Positions 52,484-60,058 of a DNA stretch of 60,058 bases are shown in pieces. The notes beneath the pieces were generated by a model. The model saw only the letters and a list, made by a program, of their open reading frames with translations, was not told the origin of the DNA and searched no databases. Each line of letters opens with the position of its first letter. Position 1 is the first letter of the stretch. The translations under genes were made by a program, and so were the position numbers. Source of the DNA: Bullifex porci (GTDB lineage Bacteria > Spirochaetota > Spirochaetia > Sphaerochaetales > Sphaerochaetaceae); NCBI RefSeq assembly GCF_009695635.1, contig NZ_VUNN01000014.1:1-60058 (forward strand), given 5' to 3'.

Positions 52484-53275
52484 TTACTTTGCTGTAACTT
52501 CAGCTGGTTTTTTGTAGTTAAAATATAAGCAAGCCTCTGTACCACCATCAACAACAATTGGTTGACCTGTGATAGCACGAGCTTCATCACTTGCAAGCCA
52601 CATAGCAGTTAGAGCAATATCCTCACCCTTAATCTTATATAGAGAAGGCTGATATCTATCAAGGAATCTCTCACGAGCTTCACCCTCAAAGCCTTTGTTG
52701 AGAGGGGTATCAACAAAGCCTGGACAAATTGCATTACATCTTATGTTGCTTCTTGCAAAGTCCACTGCTATAGATCTTGTTAAGCTTAAAGCAGCTGCTT
52801 TAGCAGCAGAGTATCCAATCTTATTAGGAGTTGGGCGTAAGCCATAGGTACCAACAGTATTAAGAATTACACCACCACCCTGCTTTTCCATGTAAGGAAT
52901 TACAATATGACAAGCAATAAATACAGCCTCCATATCGATCTTCATTACCTTTCTAAAATCCTCGATAGTTGTAGTTACTGCTGTACCAACAGGGCTAATA
53001 CCTGCATTGTTGTAAAGCACATCGATAGAGCCAAAGGTTTCATAGATATCCTTAAATACCTCTGACATTCTCTCCTCATTTGTGATATCAGCTACATAGG
53101 CTTTAGCAATACCGCCCTTAGCAGTGATCTCACTTACAGTCTCTTCAGCGCCCTTTGCATTAACATCGATAACACATACCTTAGCGCCTTCGCTTGCGAA
53201 CATAACACATGTTGTTTTGCCCATTCCTGAGCCGCCACCTGTGATAGCGACAACCTTATTTGTAAAACGTGCCAT
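52484..53275 (-). CDS. SDR-family NAD(P)-dependent oxidoreductase
   Basis: 263-residue classical short-chain dehydrogenase. Cofactor loop AITGGGSGMGKTT (near 10-22), acidic residue after strand 2 (VCVIDVNAKG) favouring NAD, YNNAGISP, catalytic Tyr and Lys in YSAAKAA (near 155) and the end PIVVDGGTEACLYF. Second gene of the LysR-controlled cluster; it may oxidise the alcohol released by, or feeding, the amidohydrolase. Confidence 0.92.
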   Translation of the reverse strand: MARFTNKVVAITGGGSGMGKTTCVMFASEGAKVCVIDVNAKGAEETVSEITAKGGIAKAYVADITNEERMSEVFKDIYETFGSIDVLYNNAGISPVGTAVTTTIEDFRKVMKIDMEAVFIACHIVIPYMEKQGGGVILNTVGTYGLRPTPNKIGYSAAKAAALSLTRSIAVDFARSNIRCNAICPGFVDTPLNKGFEGEARERFLDRYQPSLYKIKGEDIALTAMWLASDEARAITGQPIVVDGGTEACLYFNYKKPAEVTAK

Positions 53276-53291
53276 TATTATCTCCTATCAA

Positions 53292-54575
53292 TTACATTAC
53301 AGGGAAAAGAGTCATAGCAATTCCAACACCAAATACAAATCTAAATGCTGCTGAAATCATACCGACCTTGAAAATAGTCTTCTGTGAGTAACCACCTGTC
53401 TGCATAGCCATTGGGATAACTGGGTTTGGAAGTGGTGTAATAAGTGAAGACATTGATGCAAGTGAACAAAGAATTACACATCCTCTTGGGTCCATACCCA
53501 TACTACTTAAGGAAAGTACAATAATAGGAATTAATACTGTTGTAACTGCCTTATTGTATAAAAGTGATGTCATAATGAAGGATGCTAAGAAGATAACAGC
53601 ACCAATTACATAGGAGTTAGTAGCATTACCAAGTATTAGCTTAATAAACTCACCAAGATATTCTGCTGCACCTGTTGTACTTAATGCTGAACCAAGTACT
53701 GTTACACCTGCATATAGAAGAACCATTGGCATATTCATTGCTGTAATTGATTCCTTTTCTGTTAATACTCCAGAGACAACAATAACTACTGCACCAGCAA
53801 GAGTAACAGCCCATGATGGAAGGCCACACATAAGACCAATTACTACTGCGATAAATACTCCGTAGCCTAAGAACTCTCTTACAGGAGAAAGCTTCTCTTG
53901 CTTCTGAAGCTGACCTGCTTCCTCAAGAGTTGTTACAGGGAACTCCGGCTTGTCAGGTAAGAATCTTGGAATGATGAAGATAGCAACAAGGAAGGTAATA
54001 ATACCGGTAGGAAGGAAAACTAGAGTTTCAGACCACATATTTAATGAGTTCTGGGTCCAGCCATAGGCCTCGAGGTATCCATTCTGAGTTACGAACCAAG
54101 CAGCATAAGGACCAATAGGTTCAATGATAAAGGAACATGAAACAGTTACAATAGCAATTGGATAAAGCATCTTAGTTGGACTAATGTTCATCTTCTTACA
54201 CATATTTTGAACGAGTGGGCAAACCATAGCAAATAGAGCAGCTAAGGATGGTACAAACTGTCCAAGTATCATAGTTACTAATGCATAGGATGCAAGAATC
54301 TTAGTAAAGGATCCATCATTTACCTTGTAAAGAAGGTTTGAAAGGTGGTTAACCATCTGTGTTCTTGCTAAGCCTGCAGCAACAACAAACATTGAAGCCA
54401 TTGTAACTACGTTGTTATTACCAAAACCTAAAAATACAGTCTCTTTATCAACACAGCCAGTTACAAATAAAGCAACGATAACGCCCATACAAGTGTATGC
54501 CATTGGTATTTTCTTGATGAAAAATAAGATAATCATCGCAAGGAATATCAATAGACAAATTGCCATTGTACTCAT
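53292..54575 (-). CDS. SLC13/DASS-type anion permease
   Basis: 427-residue permease with about 11 helices. GFGNNNVVTMASMFVVAAGLARTQ is the first substrate-binding hairpin of the ion-transporter superfamily, and the repeated second half contains LLYAGVTVLGSALSTTGAAEYLG and NKAVTTVLIPI. Relatives carry dicarboxylates, sulfate or other anions with Na+. First gene of the cluster; a promoter is visible upstream. AGGAGA lies about 9 bases before the ATG. Confidence 0.87.
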   Translation of the reverse strand: MSTMAICLLIFLAMIILFFIKKIPMAYTCMGVIVALFVTGCVDKETVFLGFGNNNVVTMASMFVVAAGLARTQMVNHLSNLLYKVNDGSFTKILASYALVTMILGQFVPSLAALFAMVCPLVQNMCKKMNISPTKMLYPIAIVTVSCSFIIEPIGPYAAWFVTQNGYLEAYGWTQNSLNMWSETLVFLPTGIITFLVAIFIIPRFLPDKPEFPVTTLEEAGQLQKQEKLSPVREFLGYGVFIAVVIGLMCGLPSWAVTLAGAVVIVVSGVLTEKESITAMNMPMVLLYAGVTVLGSALSTTGAAEYLGEFIKLILGNATNSYVIGAVIFLASFIMTSLLYNKAVTTVLIPIIVLSLSSMGMDPRGCVILCSLASMSSLITPLPNPVIPMAMQTGGYSQKTIFKVGMISAAFRFVFGVGIAMTLFPVM

Positions 54576-54614
54576 TTTCTCATATCTCCTAGATTTTCTT
54601 TTATTTTGGGCAAC

Positions 54615-54644
54615 ATAATAAAGAAAGTGGGAAGTACGTGTAAA
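54615..54644 (-). promoter_or_regulatory. Candidate promoter of the SLC13-SDR-amidohydrolase-BCCT cluster
   Basis: TTTACA (54644-54639), 18-base spacer, TATTAT (54620-54615), about 40 bases before the SLC13 start. The 247-base gap to the divergent LysR gene has further AT-rich sequence in which no single LysR box stands out. Confidence 0.5.
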
Positions 54645-54822
54645 ATACTATTTTTGACTGATAATTATTCCTTTTTTACATATCAAAATAAAAATAAGAA
54701 CACATAAAGATAAAATAACTTTTTGTTTTAAAATGATTTACTTTTTCCACAAAAAATATAAAATTATCTATAAAAAATTATCGCTTTATAATTAAAAAAA
54801 AATCTAACCCCCTGGAGTAAAG

Positions 54823-55710
54823 ATGAATATTGACTATGATTACTATCGTCGATTTTACTATGTAGCTAAATATAGAAACCTATCGCTAGTTGCAAAGCTT
54901 CTAAATACTAATCAACCAAACCTCTCAAAGCTAATGAATAAGCTTGAAGAGCAGATGGGCTGTAAATTAATGATAAGAACAAATAAGGGAATAAAGCTAA
55001 CTGAGGAAGGAGAAAGATTATACAACCACGTTGCTATTGCATATAACGAGCTAAGAGCTGCTGAGGCAGAGCTCTCTAGTGAAAATGATATGTCATCAGG
55101 AATGGTATGTATCGGCTCAACATACACAGCCCTTGATTACGTAATTTCTAACATATTAACTAAGTTCAATACTCTATATCCAAACATCAAAATATCTATT
55201 TCAGATAACACAAGTGAGAAGACTCAAGATATTTTAAAGCAGGGACTTATTGATTTTGCAATTGTTGATTCTCCTGTAAAGGAGAACTCTCGCTTTAAGC
55301 AAACAATAATAGAGCGCTATGAAGAAATACTAGTAACAGCTTCCTCTAGTAAATTTAGTGATTTAAAAGCGATAAGGATTAAAAAGCTATTTTCACTACC
55401 AGTTATCGGCTTTTCTGATTACTTTGGTGCCTCTGATTACCATAGACAATTCTTTAGTGAGCAGGGGTTAGAATGGAGCCCTGTAATTGGTGTTACAAGC
55501 TATCCACAAATACTCTCAATACTATTAAAGGGAACTGGTGTTGCTTTTCTACCTAACAAAATAGCTAAGCCATATATTGAAAAAGGAATTTTAAACGAAA
55601 TCAAAATAGAAAAATTAGATCTCCCAAAAAGAGAGATCGTATTAATCGAGGATGTCGAGCAACATAGTAGTATTGCTGCAAGAAAATTTATCTCTATGCT
55701 AAAGAGCTAA
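54823..55710 (+). CDS. LysR-family transcriptional regulator
   Basis: 295 residues. Winged helix at the N-terminus (FYYVAKYRNLSLVAKLLNTNQPNLSKLMNKLEEQMGCKLM as helix, turn and wing over about 8-48) and a two-lobed effector domain from about 90. GGAG lies 5 bases before the ATG. Divergent from the SLC13 gene, hence the likely activator of that cluster in answer to its substrate. Confidence 0.92.
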   Translation: MNIDYDYYRRFYYVAKYRNLSLVAKLLNTNQPNLSKLMNKLEEQMGCKLMIRTNKGIKLTEEGERLYNHVAIAYNELRAAEAELSSENDMSSGMVCIGSTYTALDYVISNILTKFNTLYPNIKISISDNTSEKTQDILKQGLIDFAIVDSPVKENSRFKQTIIERYEEILVTASSSKFSDLKAIRIKKLFSLPVIGFSDYFGASDYHRQFFSEQGLEWSPVIGVTSYPQILSILLKGTGVAFLPNKIAKPYIEKGILNEIKIEKLDLPKREIVLIEDVEQHSSIAARKFISMLKS

Positions 55711-55713
55711 GAA

Positions 55714-56337
55714 TTAGGATGCATTTGGAACATCTGGTGGTAGAGGAAGTAGAGAGATAATCATTAAAAGCTTATTTAAAGCGTTCTCTACACCCTCCTG
55801 CATAGGAAGTGTATCTGCACTATTTCCCTCTAAGGACTCTAGATGAAGACCAAAAATATCCATTATAGGTGGGTTTTCTGGCATATCCTCTTCTGTTAAT
55901 AGCTCAGGCATCAATGATAAATCATTTAATTTAGAGCACCTTCTAAACTCAAGTCCTCTCTTAGTTCTTGTTGCAGAAGCACCAAAAAGACGACAAAGGA
56001 GTGGACGAGCCTTATAGATAGAGCACTTACCACCCTCTCGAGATAGATCACAAAATGGACATTGGATACTACCCTTAGTAAAGCTCATTAAGGGTCTTAC
56101 ATCCCTACCCTGTACAAAGTAGGTATATGCTGCAATTATCAAGGCCTCTGAGGAGGTTACTGGAGGAGTAAAGCCCTTACAGCACTCGCCACAATCATGA
56201 GGACATGATATATGTGCCTTTTGTGTAAAATCATCAAATGCATGCTCTATAGAGTCATAATATGAGCTAATAGCATCAAGCTGAGTGCCAAGAGAAGTAT
56301 CCTCTAATCTCATGATAATATCATCTAATTCTTTCAT
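55714..56337 (-). CDS. YkgJ-family cysteine-cluster protein
   Basis: 207 residues with the zinc or iron-sulfur binding pattern of the CxxCxxxCC family: CPHDCGECCKGF near 44-55, CPFCDLSREGGKCSIYKARPLLCRLFG near 93-118 and RRCSKL near 133. Function unknown. The gene is convergent with the LysR gene, 3 bases apart. Confidence 0.9.
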   Translation of the reverse strand: MKELDDIIMRLEDTSLGTQLDAISSYYDSIEHAFDDFTQKAHISCPHDCGECCKGFTPPVTSSEALIIAAYTYFVQGRDVRPLMSFTKGSIQCPFCDLSREGGKCSIYKARPLLCRLFGASATRTKRGLEFRRCSKLNDLSLMPELLTEEDMPENPPIMDIFGLHLESLEGNSADTLPMQEGVENALNKLLMIISLLPLPPDVPNAS

Positions 56338-56467
56338 GAAAAAATCATATACTACAAGAAAAAAAACTTAATCAAGTAGTTTAAATAATTTTTTTTAAAA
56401 TTTTAAATGTATCTATCATAACAAGATAAAAGATTTTTTTATAATATAAAAATTTATTTTAAATCAA

Positions 56468-56506
56468 TCGAGTAGGTAGGCCCCGTTGGGGCTTTCCTCT
56501 CACACC
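56468..56506 (-). other. 3' end of a group II intron-like RNA, cut off by the RIT element
   Basis: Read on the minus strand the stretch is GGTGTGAGAGG, a short hairpin GCCCC-AAC-GGGGC, then CTACCTACTCGAT. This combination is familiar from the 3' ends (domains V-VI) of bacterial group II introns. The matching 5' part of the hairpin lies on the far side of the RIT element at 59924 onward; joined, ACCGCCGTA pairs with TACGGTGGT. Assignment rests on remembered pattern, not a covariance model. Confidence 0.5.
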
Positions 56507-56580
56507 ACTTATACCGACTTTTGGATTATCCCGAAAAACATCAAAATACCAAGGAATCATTGATATAAATCGGGATAATA
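56507..56580 (+). repeat. Left terminal inverted repeat of the RIT element
   Basis: Begins ACTTATACCGA, continues TTTTGGATTATCCCGAAAAA and ends TCGGGATAAT. Inside the repeat ATTATCCCGA (56525-56534) and TCGGGATAAT (56570-56579) are themselves inverted, 35 bases apart, giving two recombinase-type core sites. Confidence 0.92.
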
Positions 56581-56610
56581 AAACTATATTGGTCTTTGGA
56601 GGACCAATAT

Positions 56611-57831
56611 ATGTTGATAAATAAATTATCAGATAGAGCTATGAAAATAATGGAATCATCAGGCTATACTCAGCTTACTCTCGATTCCATATATTCCTAT
56701 AGCTTTAAACCCATTCTTGACTACTATCTGACTAAAGGCATCGAAAACTATAATCCTGAATTAAACGGACAGATTGAGCCAATGTATTTGGAACAGTTCC
56801 ATAATGGTACTATTTCAAGACACACTTATTATAAAAGATTAAGAGGAATAAGGATACTCAAGGATGTATACGAAACAGGAAATTATATATGGGAGAAATA
56901 TACAGATAAAATATTGGAACCGGAAGAAGAGTTTTCTCTAACCATTTCAGAACATCTTTCAAAAAGAAATATATGTCCAAAGAATCTAAGACTTGAAAAA
57001 ATATATTTAAGTGAATTCTCAAAGTTCTGTTCTAGTAATGGCGTTGACAAACCTGAGGACATAAATGGTGAGATAGTTCTAGGATTCATTAAGTTCAAGG
57101 GTCTTGGTATGACGGTTGGACTGGAAAAAGTCTCAACAGCCTTATCTAAATATTTATTATCGCTGTTTGGAAAAGAAATTATCACACATGATCTTAGTGC
57201 GATAATTAAAATTAAAAGCGGCAGAGAGTTCAAAGTCAAACTACCATTTAATATCGATGTGCTAAACAGGCTCATAGCTTCTATTGATACCGATACAGAA
57301 CTTGGTAAAAGAGATTATGCCATAATCCTTCTTGTTTCCTACACAGGGATAAGGTCTTGCGATATTATTAATCTCAAATTGAATGACATTAGTTGGAAAG
57401 ACAGAAGTATCAGTTTTGTTCAAAATAAAACTGGAATACCACAATCACTTCCTTTAAATAAAGAGGTGTGTGATGCCCTAGCTGATTATATCCTTAATGG
57501 GAGGCCAAAGTGCGGTCATTCATATGTTTTTGTAAGAGAACTGTCGCCATTTAATAGACTTCATGACAGCTGTGCACTAAATTCAATGCTCAGAAGAAGA
57601 CTTAGTGATATAGGAATTGAGCGCAAGCCTGGAGATGGTCTTACTATTCATGGCATAAGAAGAGCGCTTGGAACACAGTTGATAAAATCTTCATCCCCAA
57701 TAAACACTGTAGCTCAGGTTCTTGGTCATCAGTCAACCAGAGCTACAAGACAGTATATATCTGTTGATATAGAAGGATTAAGGATGTGTGCCCTGTCATT
57801 TGATTCAATCGGGCATGGAGTATCTTTATGA
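56611..57831 (+). CDS. ritA: RIT tyrosine recombinase A
   Basis: 406 residues. N-terminal SAM-like DNA-binding part, then the catalytic domain: box I Arg in SYTGIRSCDIINL (near 245), box II HGIRRALGT (His-x-x-Arg near 347), LGHQSTRATRQYI with the third His and the nucleophile Tyr (near 381). The start at 56611 has GGAGG 8 bases upstream; the earlier GTG/ATG frame start lies over that site. Ends overlapping the next gene by ATGA. Confidence 0.9.
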   Translation: MLINKLSDRAMKIMESSGYTQLTLDSIYSYSFKPILDYYLTKGIENYNPELNGQIEPMYLEQFHNGTISRHTYYKRLRGIRILKDVYETGNYIWEKYTDKILEPEEEFSLTISEHLSKRNICPKNLRLEKIYLSEFSKFCSSNGVDKPEDINGEIVLGFIKFKGLGMTVGLEKVSTALSKYLLSLFGKEIITHDLSAIIKIKSGREFKVKLPFNIDVLNRLIASIDTDTELGKRDYAIILLVSYTGIRSCDIINLKLNDISWKDRSISFVQNKTGIPQSLPLNKEVCDALADYILNGRPKCGHSYVFVRELSPFNRLHDSCALNSMLRRRLSDIGIERKPGDGLTIHGIRRALGTQLIKSSSPINTVAQVLGHQSTRATRQYISVDIEGLRMCALSFDSIGHGVSL

Positions 57832-58775
57832 AATACTGTTGGGAATATACGAGCGATTATCTGGAGTACAGAAATGGTATAGGGCTGGATGTGAAAAATC
57901 CTAAATACTTCATCAGCGTTTTTTCCAAATATCTCAAAGAGAATCATCCCGTGGAAACAATTCTCAAAAAAGAAATTACTATGCCATGGTGTATAAGGAA
58001 AGAAAGTGAGAAAAGCTACAGTTACAGAAAAAGAATATCGGAACTCAAGCAATTTACATTCTATCTTTATGGAGTTGGTGCCAGTGATTTTGTTCTTGAT
58101 ACATCTTTTCTCCCTAAAGCAGAAACATACATACCATATATCTTTAATGATGATGAGCTGATTAAACTGTTTAATTATTTCATAAAGAAAAGTGAGGATG
58201 ATCCAGAATCCATCAGTAAAAAAGAACTTTCGATAATCTACAGACTTATATTCTTTCTTGGCTTAAGACCAAATGAAGGAAGAGAGATTAAACTCGAAGA
58301 CATAAACTTTAAGGAAAACTACATACTTATCCGGAAGAATAAAACTCACAAGGAAAGAATAGTAGCTATGTCAGATGATGTTGTGATGATGCTCAAGGAA
58401 TATATGAAATACAGGATTTCCATATATCCTCACAGCGAATATCTGTTTCCCAACAAAAACGGCAACTGTCACGATAGAAAGTGGCTGTCTGATAATTTTC
58501 GGGAAGCGTGGAAATGCACAAAATCAGCTGAAAACAGTGCCAGAGTTCGCGTGTATGATCTCAGACACAGATTCGCAACCACTCTAATGATGAAAATGGC
58601 CGATGAAGGAAAAGACCTTTACAACCTGATTCCTTACATGAGTGCCTATATGGGACATGCACATTTTGATGAAACCATGTACTATATTCATCTGTTGCCA
58701 GATAAACTTACTGATTCCAAATCCATAGACTGGGAAAAGATGAACAACGCCATTCCTGAGGTTAAGAAGATATGA
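57828..58775 (+). CDS. ritB: RIT tyrosine recombinase B
   Basis: 315 residues. Catalytic blocks: FLGLRPNEGREIKL (Arg near 145), YDLRHRFATTL (box II; the first His is Tyr, the Arg is kept), MGHAHFDETMYYIH (His and nucleophile Tyr near 285). The Tyr for His change is a natural variation in this class. Coupled to A and C by 4-base overlaps. Confidence 0.9.
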   Translation: MKYCWEYTSDYLEYRNGIGLDVKNPKYFISVFSKYLKENHPVETILKKEITMPWCIRKESEKSYSYRKRISELKQFTFYLYGVGASDFVLDTSFLPKAETYIPYIFNDDELIKLFNYFIKKSEDDPESISKKELSIIYRLIFFLGLRPNEGREIKLEDINFKENYILIRKNKTHKERIVAMSDDVVMMLKEYMKYRISIYPHSEYLFPNKNGNCHDRKWLSDNFREAWKCTKSAENSARVRVYDLRHRFATTLMMKMADEGKDLYNLIPYMSAYMGHAHFDETMYYIHLLPDKLTDSKSIDWEKMNNAIPEVKKI

Positions 58776-59818
58776 AAAAGGAATCTATCATATTCTTCAG
58801 GCTGATTAGGGATTATCTGGATGTATTTCTCATCAATCAGAAAGGCGCAAGTGAACATACAGTAAAATCTTATAAGCAGACATTAAACCAGCTGTTAGAC
58901 TACCTTGCCAAACTGTTTAGTATTAAACTGTCAGAACTTTCTTTCGCCAATATCAGTGTAAAATCAATTGAAGGTTTCCTTGATAATGGCGAAAAGATAT
59001 TAGGATGGAGTGCCAATACAAGAAATCAGAAGCTTGCAGCTGTAAAGTCTTTCCTTAATTATTCAGCCAATCACGATACTACTTTAACTGCATATTATCT
59101 TGAAATAGGAACCATACCTTTAAAACATGTTCAGAAAGGACCAAATATTGATTTCTTTTCAGAAGAGGAACTGGGAATACTATTGAATCAGCCAGATCAG
59201 ACAGATAAAAAAGATATTAGAAATATGACGATGATGGTTCTTATGTATGATACAGGATGTAGAATTCAGGAGCTTCTGGATCTAAGAATAAAGGATATAA
59301 ATATTGATGAGAAATGTCCTTGTGCGACCGTTACCGGCAAAGGAAAGAAGACAAGAATTGTGCCTTTGATGGAAAAAACTGCAGAACATTTAAAGAATTA
59401 TATGTCTCTATACCATCCCGATAATCAAAATGATGATGAACTTCTGTTTTATACAATACACAACGGAGAGAAAACTCCAATGTCACAGGATAATGTTCAA
59501 AAGTTTATTGATAAATACTGTCAGATGGCAATCAATAAAGGGTTTAAAATCCGTAGTCATATCTATTGCCATATATTCAGACATTCAAGAGCCATGCACC
59601 TGTACAGAAATGGAATGGCGCTTCCTTTGGTTTCTGAATGGCTTGGACATGCACAGATTAACACTACCAGAGAGTTCTACGCCAACGCAGATGTTGAAAT
59701 GAAGAGAAAAGCTATCAATGAAGCTACATCGAAAATCAATCCAGTTAAATGTAAAGACTATGACTTTGACTTTGATAATGATGATGAACTTCTAAGAAGG
59801 CTCTATGGCTTAGTATAA
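58772..59818 (+). CDS. ritC: RIT tyrosine recombinase C
   Basis: 348 residues and closest of the three to XerC/D layout: N-terminal core-binding helices (ASEHTVKSYKQTLNQLLDYL), DTGCRIQELLDLRI (Arg near 161), HIFRHSRAMHLY (His and Arg near 267-270), LGHAQINTTREFYANAD (His near 291, nucleophile Tyr near 303). The tail is strongly acidic (DYDFDFDNDDELLRRL). Confidence 0.92.
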   Translation: MKKESIIFFRLIRDYLDVFLINQKGASEHTVKSYKQTLNQLLDYLAKLFSIKLSELSFANISVKSIEGFLDNGEKILGWSANTRNQKLAAVKSFLNYSANHDTTLTAYYLEIGTIPLKHVQKGPNIDFFSEEELGILLNQPDQTDKKDIRNMTMMVLMYDTGCRIQELLDLRIKDINIDEKCPCATVTGKGKKTRIVPLMEKTAEHLKNYMSLYHPDNQNDDELLFYTIHNGEKTPMSQDNVQKFIDKYCQMAINKGFKIRSHIYCHIFRHSRAMHLYRNGMALPLVSEWLGHAQINTTREFYANADVEMKRKAINEATSKINPVKCKDYDFDFDNDDELLRRLYGLV

Positions 59819-59820
59819 AA

Positions 59821-59895
59821 AAATTATCCCGATTTATATCAACATTTTCTTGGAATAATGATATTTTTCGGGATAATCCAAAATTCGGTATAAGT
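59821..59895 (-). repeat. Right terminal inverted repeat of the RIT element
   Basis: Inverted match to 56507-56580: ATTATCCCGA (59823-59832) and TCGGGATAAT (59868-59877) are again 35 bases apart, and the outer end reads TCGGTATAAGT. Confidence 0.92.
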
Positions 59896-59925
59896 TCTGT
59901 TATCCCGAATTCGGGATAACAGAAC
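59894..59925. repeat. 32-bp perfect palindrome outside the right RIT repeat
   Basis: GTTCTGTTATCCCGAA meets its exact reverse complement TTCGGGATAACAGAAC with no spacer. Its core TTATCCCGA/TCGGGATAA is the same motif as in the terminal repeats, but without the 35-base gap. No counterpart exists at the left end. Confidence 0.92.
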
Positions 59926-60058
59926 CGTACGTACCGGTCTGGTATACGGCGGTTCAAATGAATACAAACTCCGACTGAGAGTTGTATGTCCTATCCAATA
60001 GGCGTCTTTCTCTGTGAAGACGCTTATATTCTCCCTCGATATCAACCAAGTTGAATTT
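59924..60058 (-). other. 5' part of the interrupted group II intron-like 3' region (runs off the right edge)
   Basis: Minus strand: GAACCGCCGTATACC, AGACC and GGTACGTACGG form most of a long hairpin whose last strand lies at 56501-56508. Upstream of it (plus 59990-60040) GCGTCTT and AAGACGC can form another stem. A short frame reaching the window edge could be the end of the intron-encoded protein, but too little is visible to name it. Confidence 0.45.

Larger units (their letters stand above)
56507..59925 (+). mobile_element. Recombinase-In-Trio (RIT) element, apparently complete
   Basis: Three overlapping tyrosine-recombinase genes of different types (406, 315 and 348 residues) with ATGA overlaps fill the element, flanked by long inverted terminal repeats (56507-56580 and 59821-59895). 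This is the layout of RIT elements. It interrupts an intron-like hairpin, and the flanks rejoin as CACACC plus ACCGTACG with at most a 2-base duplication. All three catalytic sets look largely intact, so it may be mobile. Confidence 0.9.

Overview
The window looks like chromosome from an AT-rich, anaerobic, double-membrane bacterium, most likely a gut-type spirochaete (Sphaerochaeta/Treponema-like). The main reasons are a class I (archaeal-type) lysyl-tRNA synthetase, secreted proteins with short signal peptides ending in VFA, a putative outer-membrane beta-barrel, a sugar ABC system, and several elements also common in gut Firmicutes. The assignment is an inference; no rRNA gene is present.

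Layout. 1-1380: right part of an IS1182-type insertion sequence. 1384-13477: housekeeping and envelope genes (flavodoxin-like protein, lysS, RlpA-like lipid/wall protein, Rpn-type nuclease, outer-membrane protein, a CAT-anticodon tRNA, MFS permease, GT4 glycosyltransferase, a coupled three-gene set ending in YihY and a lipase, and a degenerate aldehyde:ferredoxin-oxidoreductase homologue). 13723-16215: mobile-element graveyard with a frameshifted ISL3 element that keeps both inverted repeats, a type I toxin/antisense-RNA module, its decayed second copy, and a zinc-ribbon transposase relic. 16526-20769: GH4 glycosidase, amidohydrolase, a 55-residue protein and a large nucleoside-kinase-like protein. 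20766-26951: complete phosphate regulon pstSCAB-phoU-phoB-phoR. 27128-28459: first DUF4143 ATPase. 29122-36036: rpsD, a CmpB-type membrane protein, ychF, hflX, a tandem P-II-like protein with a DUF1538 membrane protein, and an orphan OadB-like pump subunit. 36236-43885: second DUF4143 ATPase next to a malQ fragment, then malQ, a LacI repressor and an alpha-glucoside-type ABC importer with a doubled operator inside its promoter. 44028-46831: small hypothetical gene, relics of Rpn, TnpB and IS21, and a third DUF4143 ATPase. 46845-49346: oleate hydratase with a TetR regulator and a near-perfect operator palindrome. 49390-55710: an uncharacterised import/catabolic cluster (SLC13 permease, SDR dehydrogenase, amidohydrolase, BCCT carrier) with a divergent LysR regulator. 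55714-56337: YkgJ-type cysteine-cluster protein. 56507-59925: a complete Recombinase-In-Trio (RIT) element inserted in what looks like the 3' end of a group II intron.

The signals most worth following: (1) the RIT element with about 74-bp compound terminal repeats plus an extra 32-bp perfect palindrome, splitting an intron-like RNA hairpin; (2) the type I toxin locus, in which antitoxin promoter, transcript and terminator can all be read and the toxin mRNA is predicted to pair its 5' and 3' ends; (3) all three DUF4143 ATPases are preceded by their own, different set of direct repeats; (4) many genes have a -10 box 6-9 bases before the start codon and no ribosome binding site, suggesting widespread leaderless transcription; (5) an uncharacterised SLC13/SDR/amidohydrolase/BCCT pathway. 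All calls come from reading the sequence; no database search was run.
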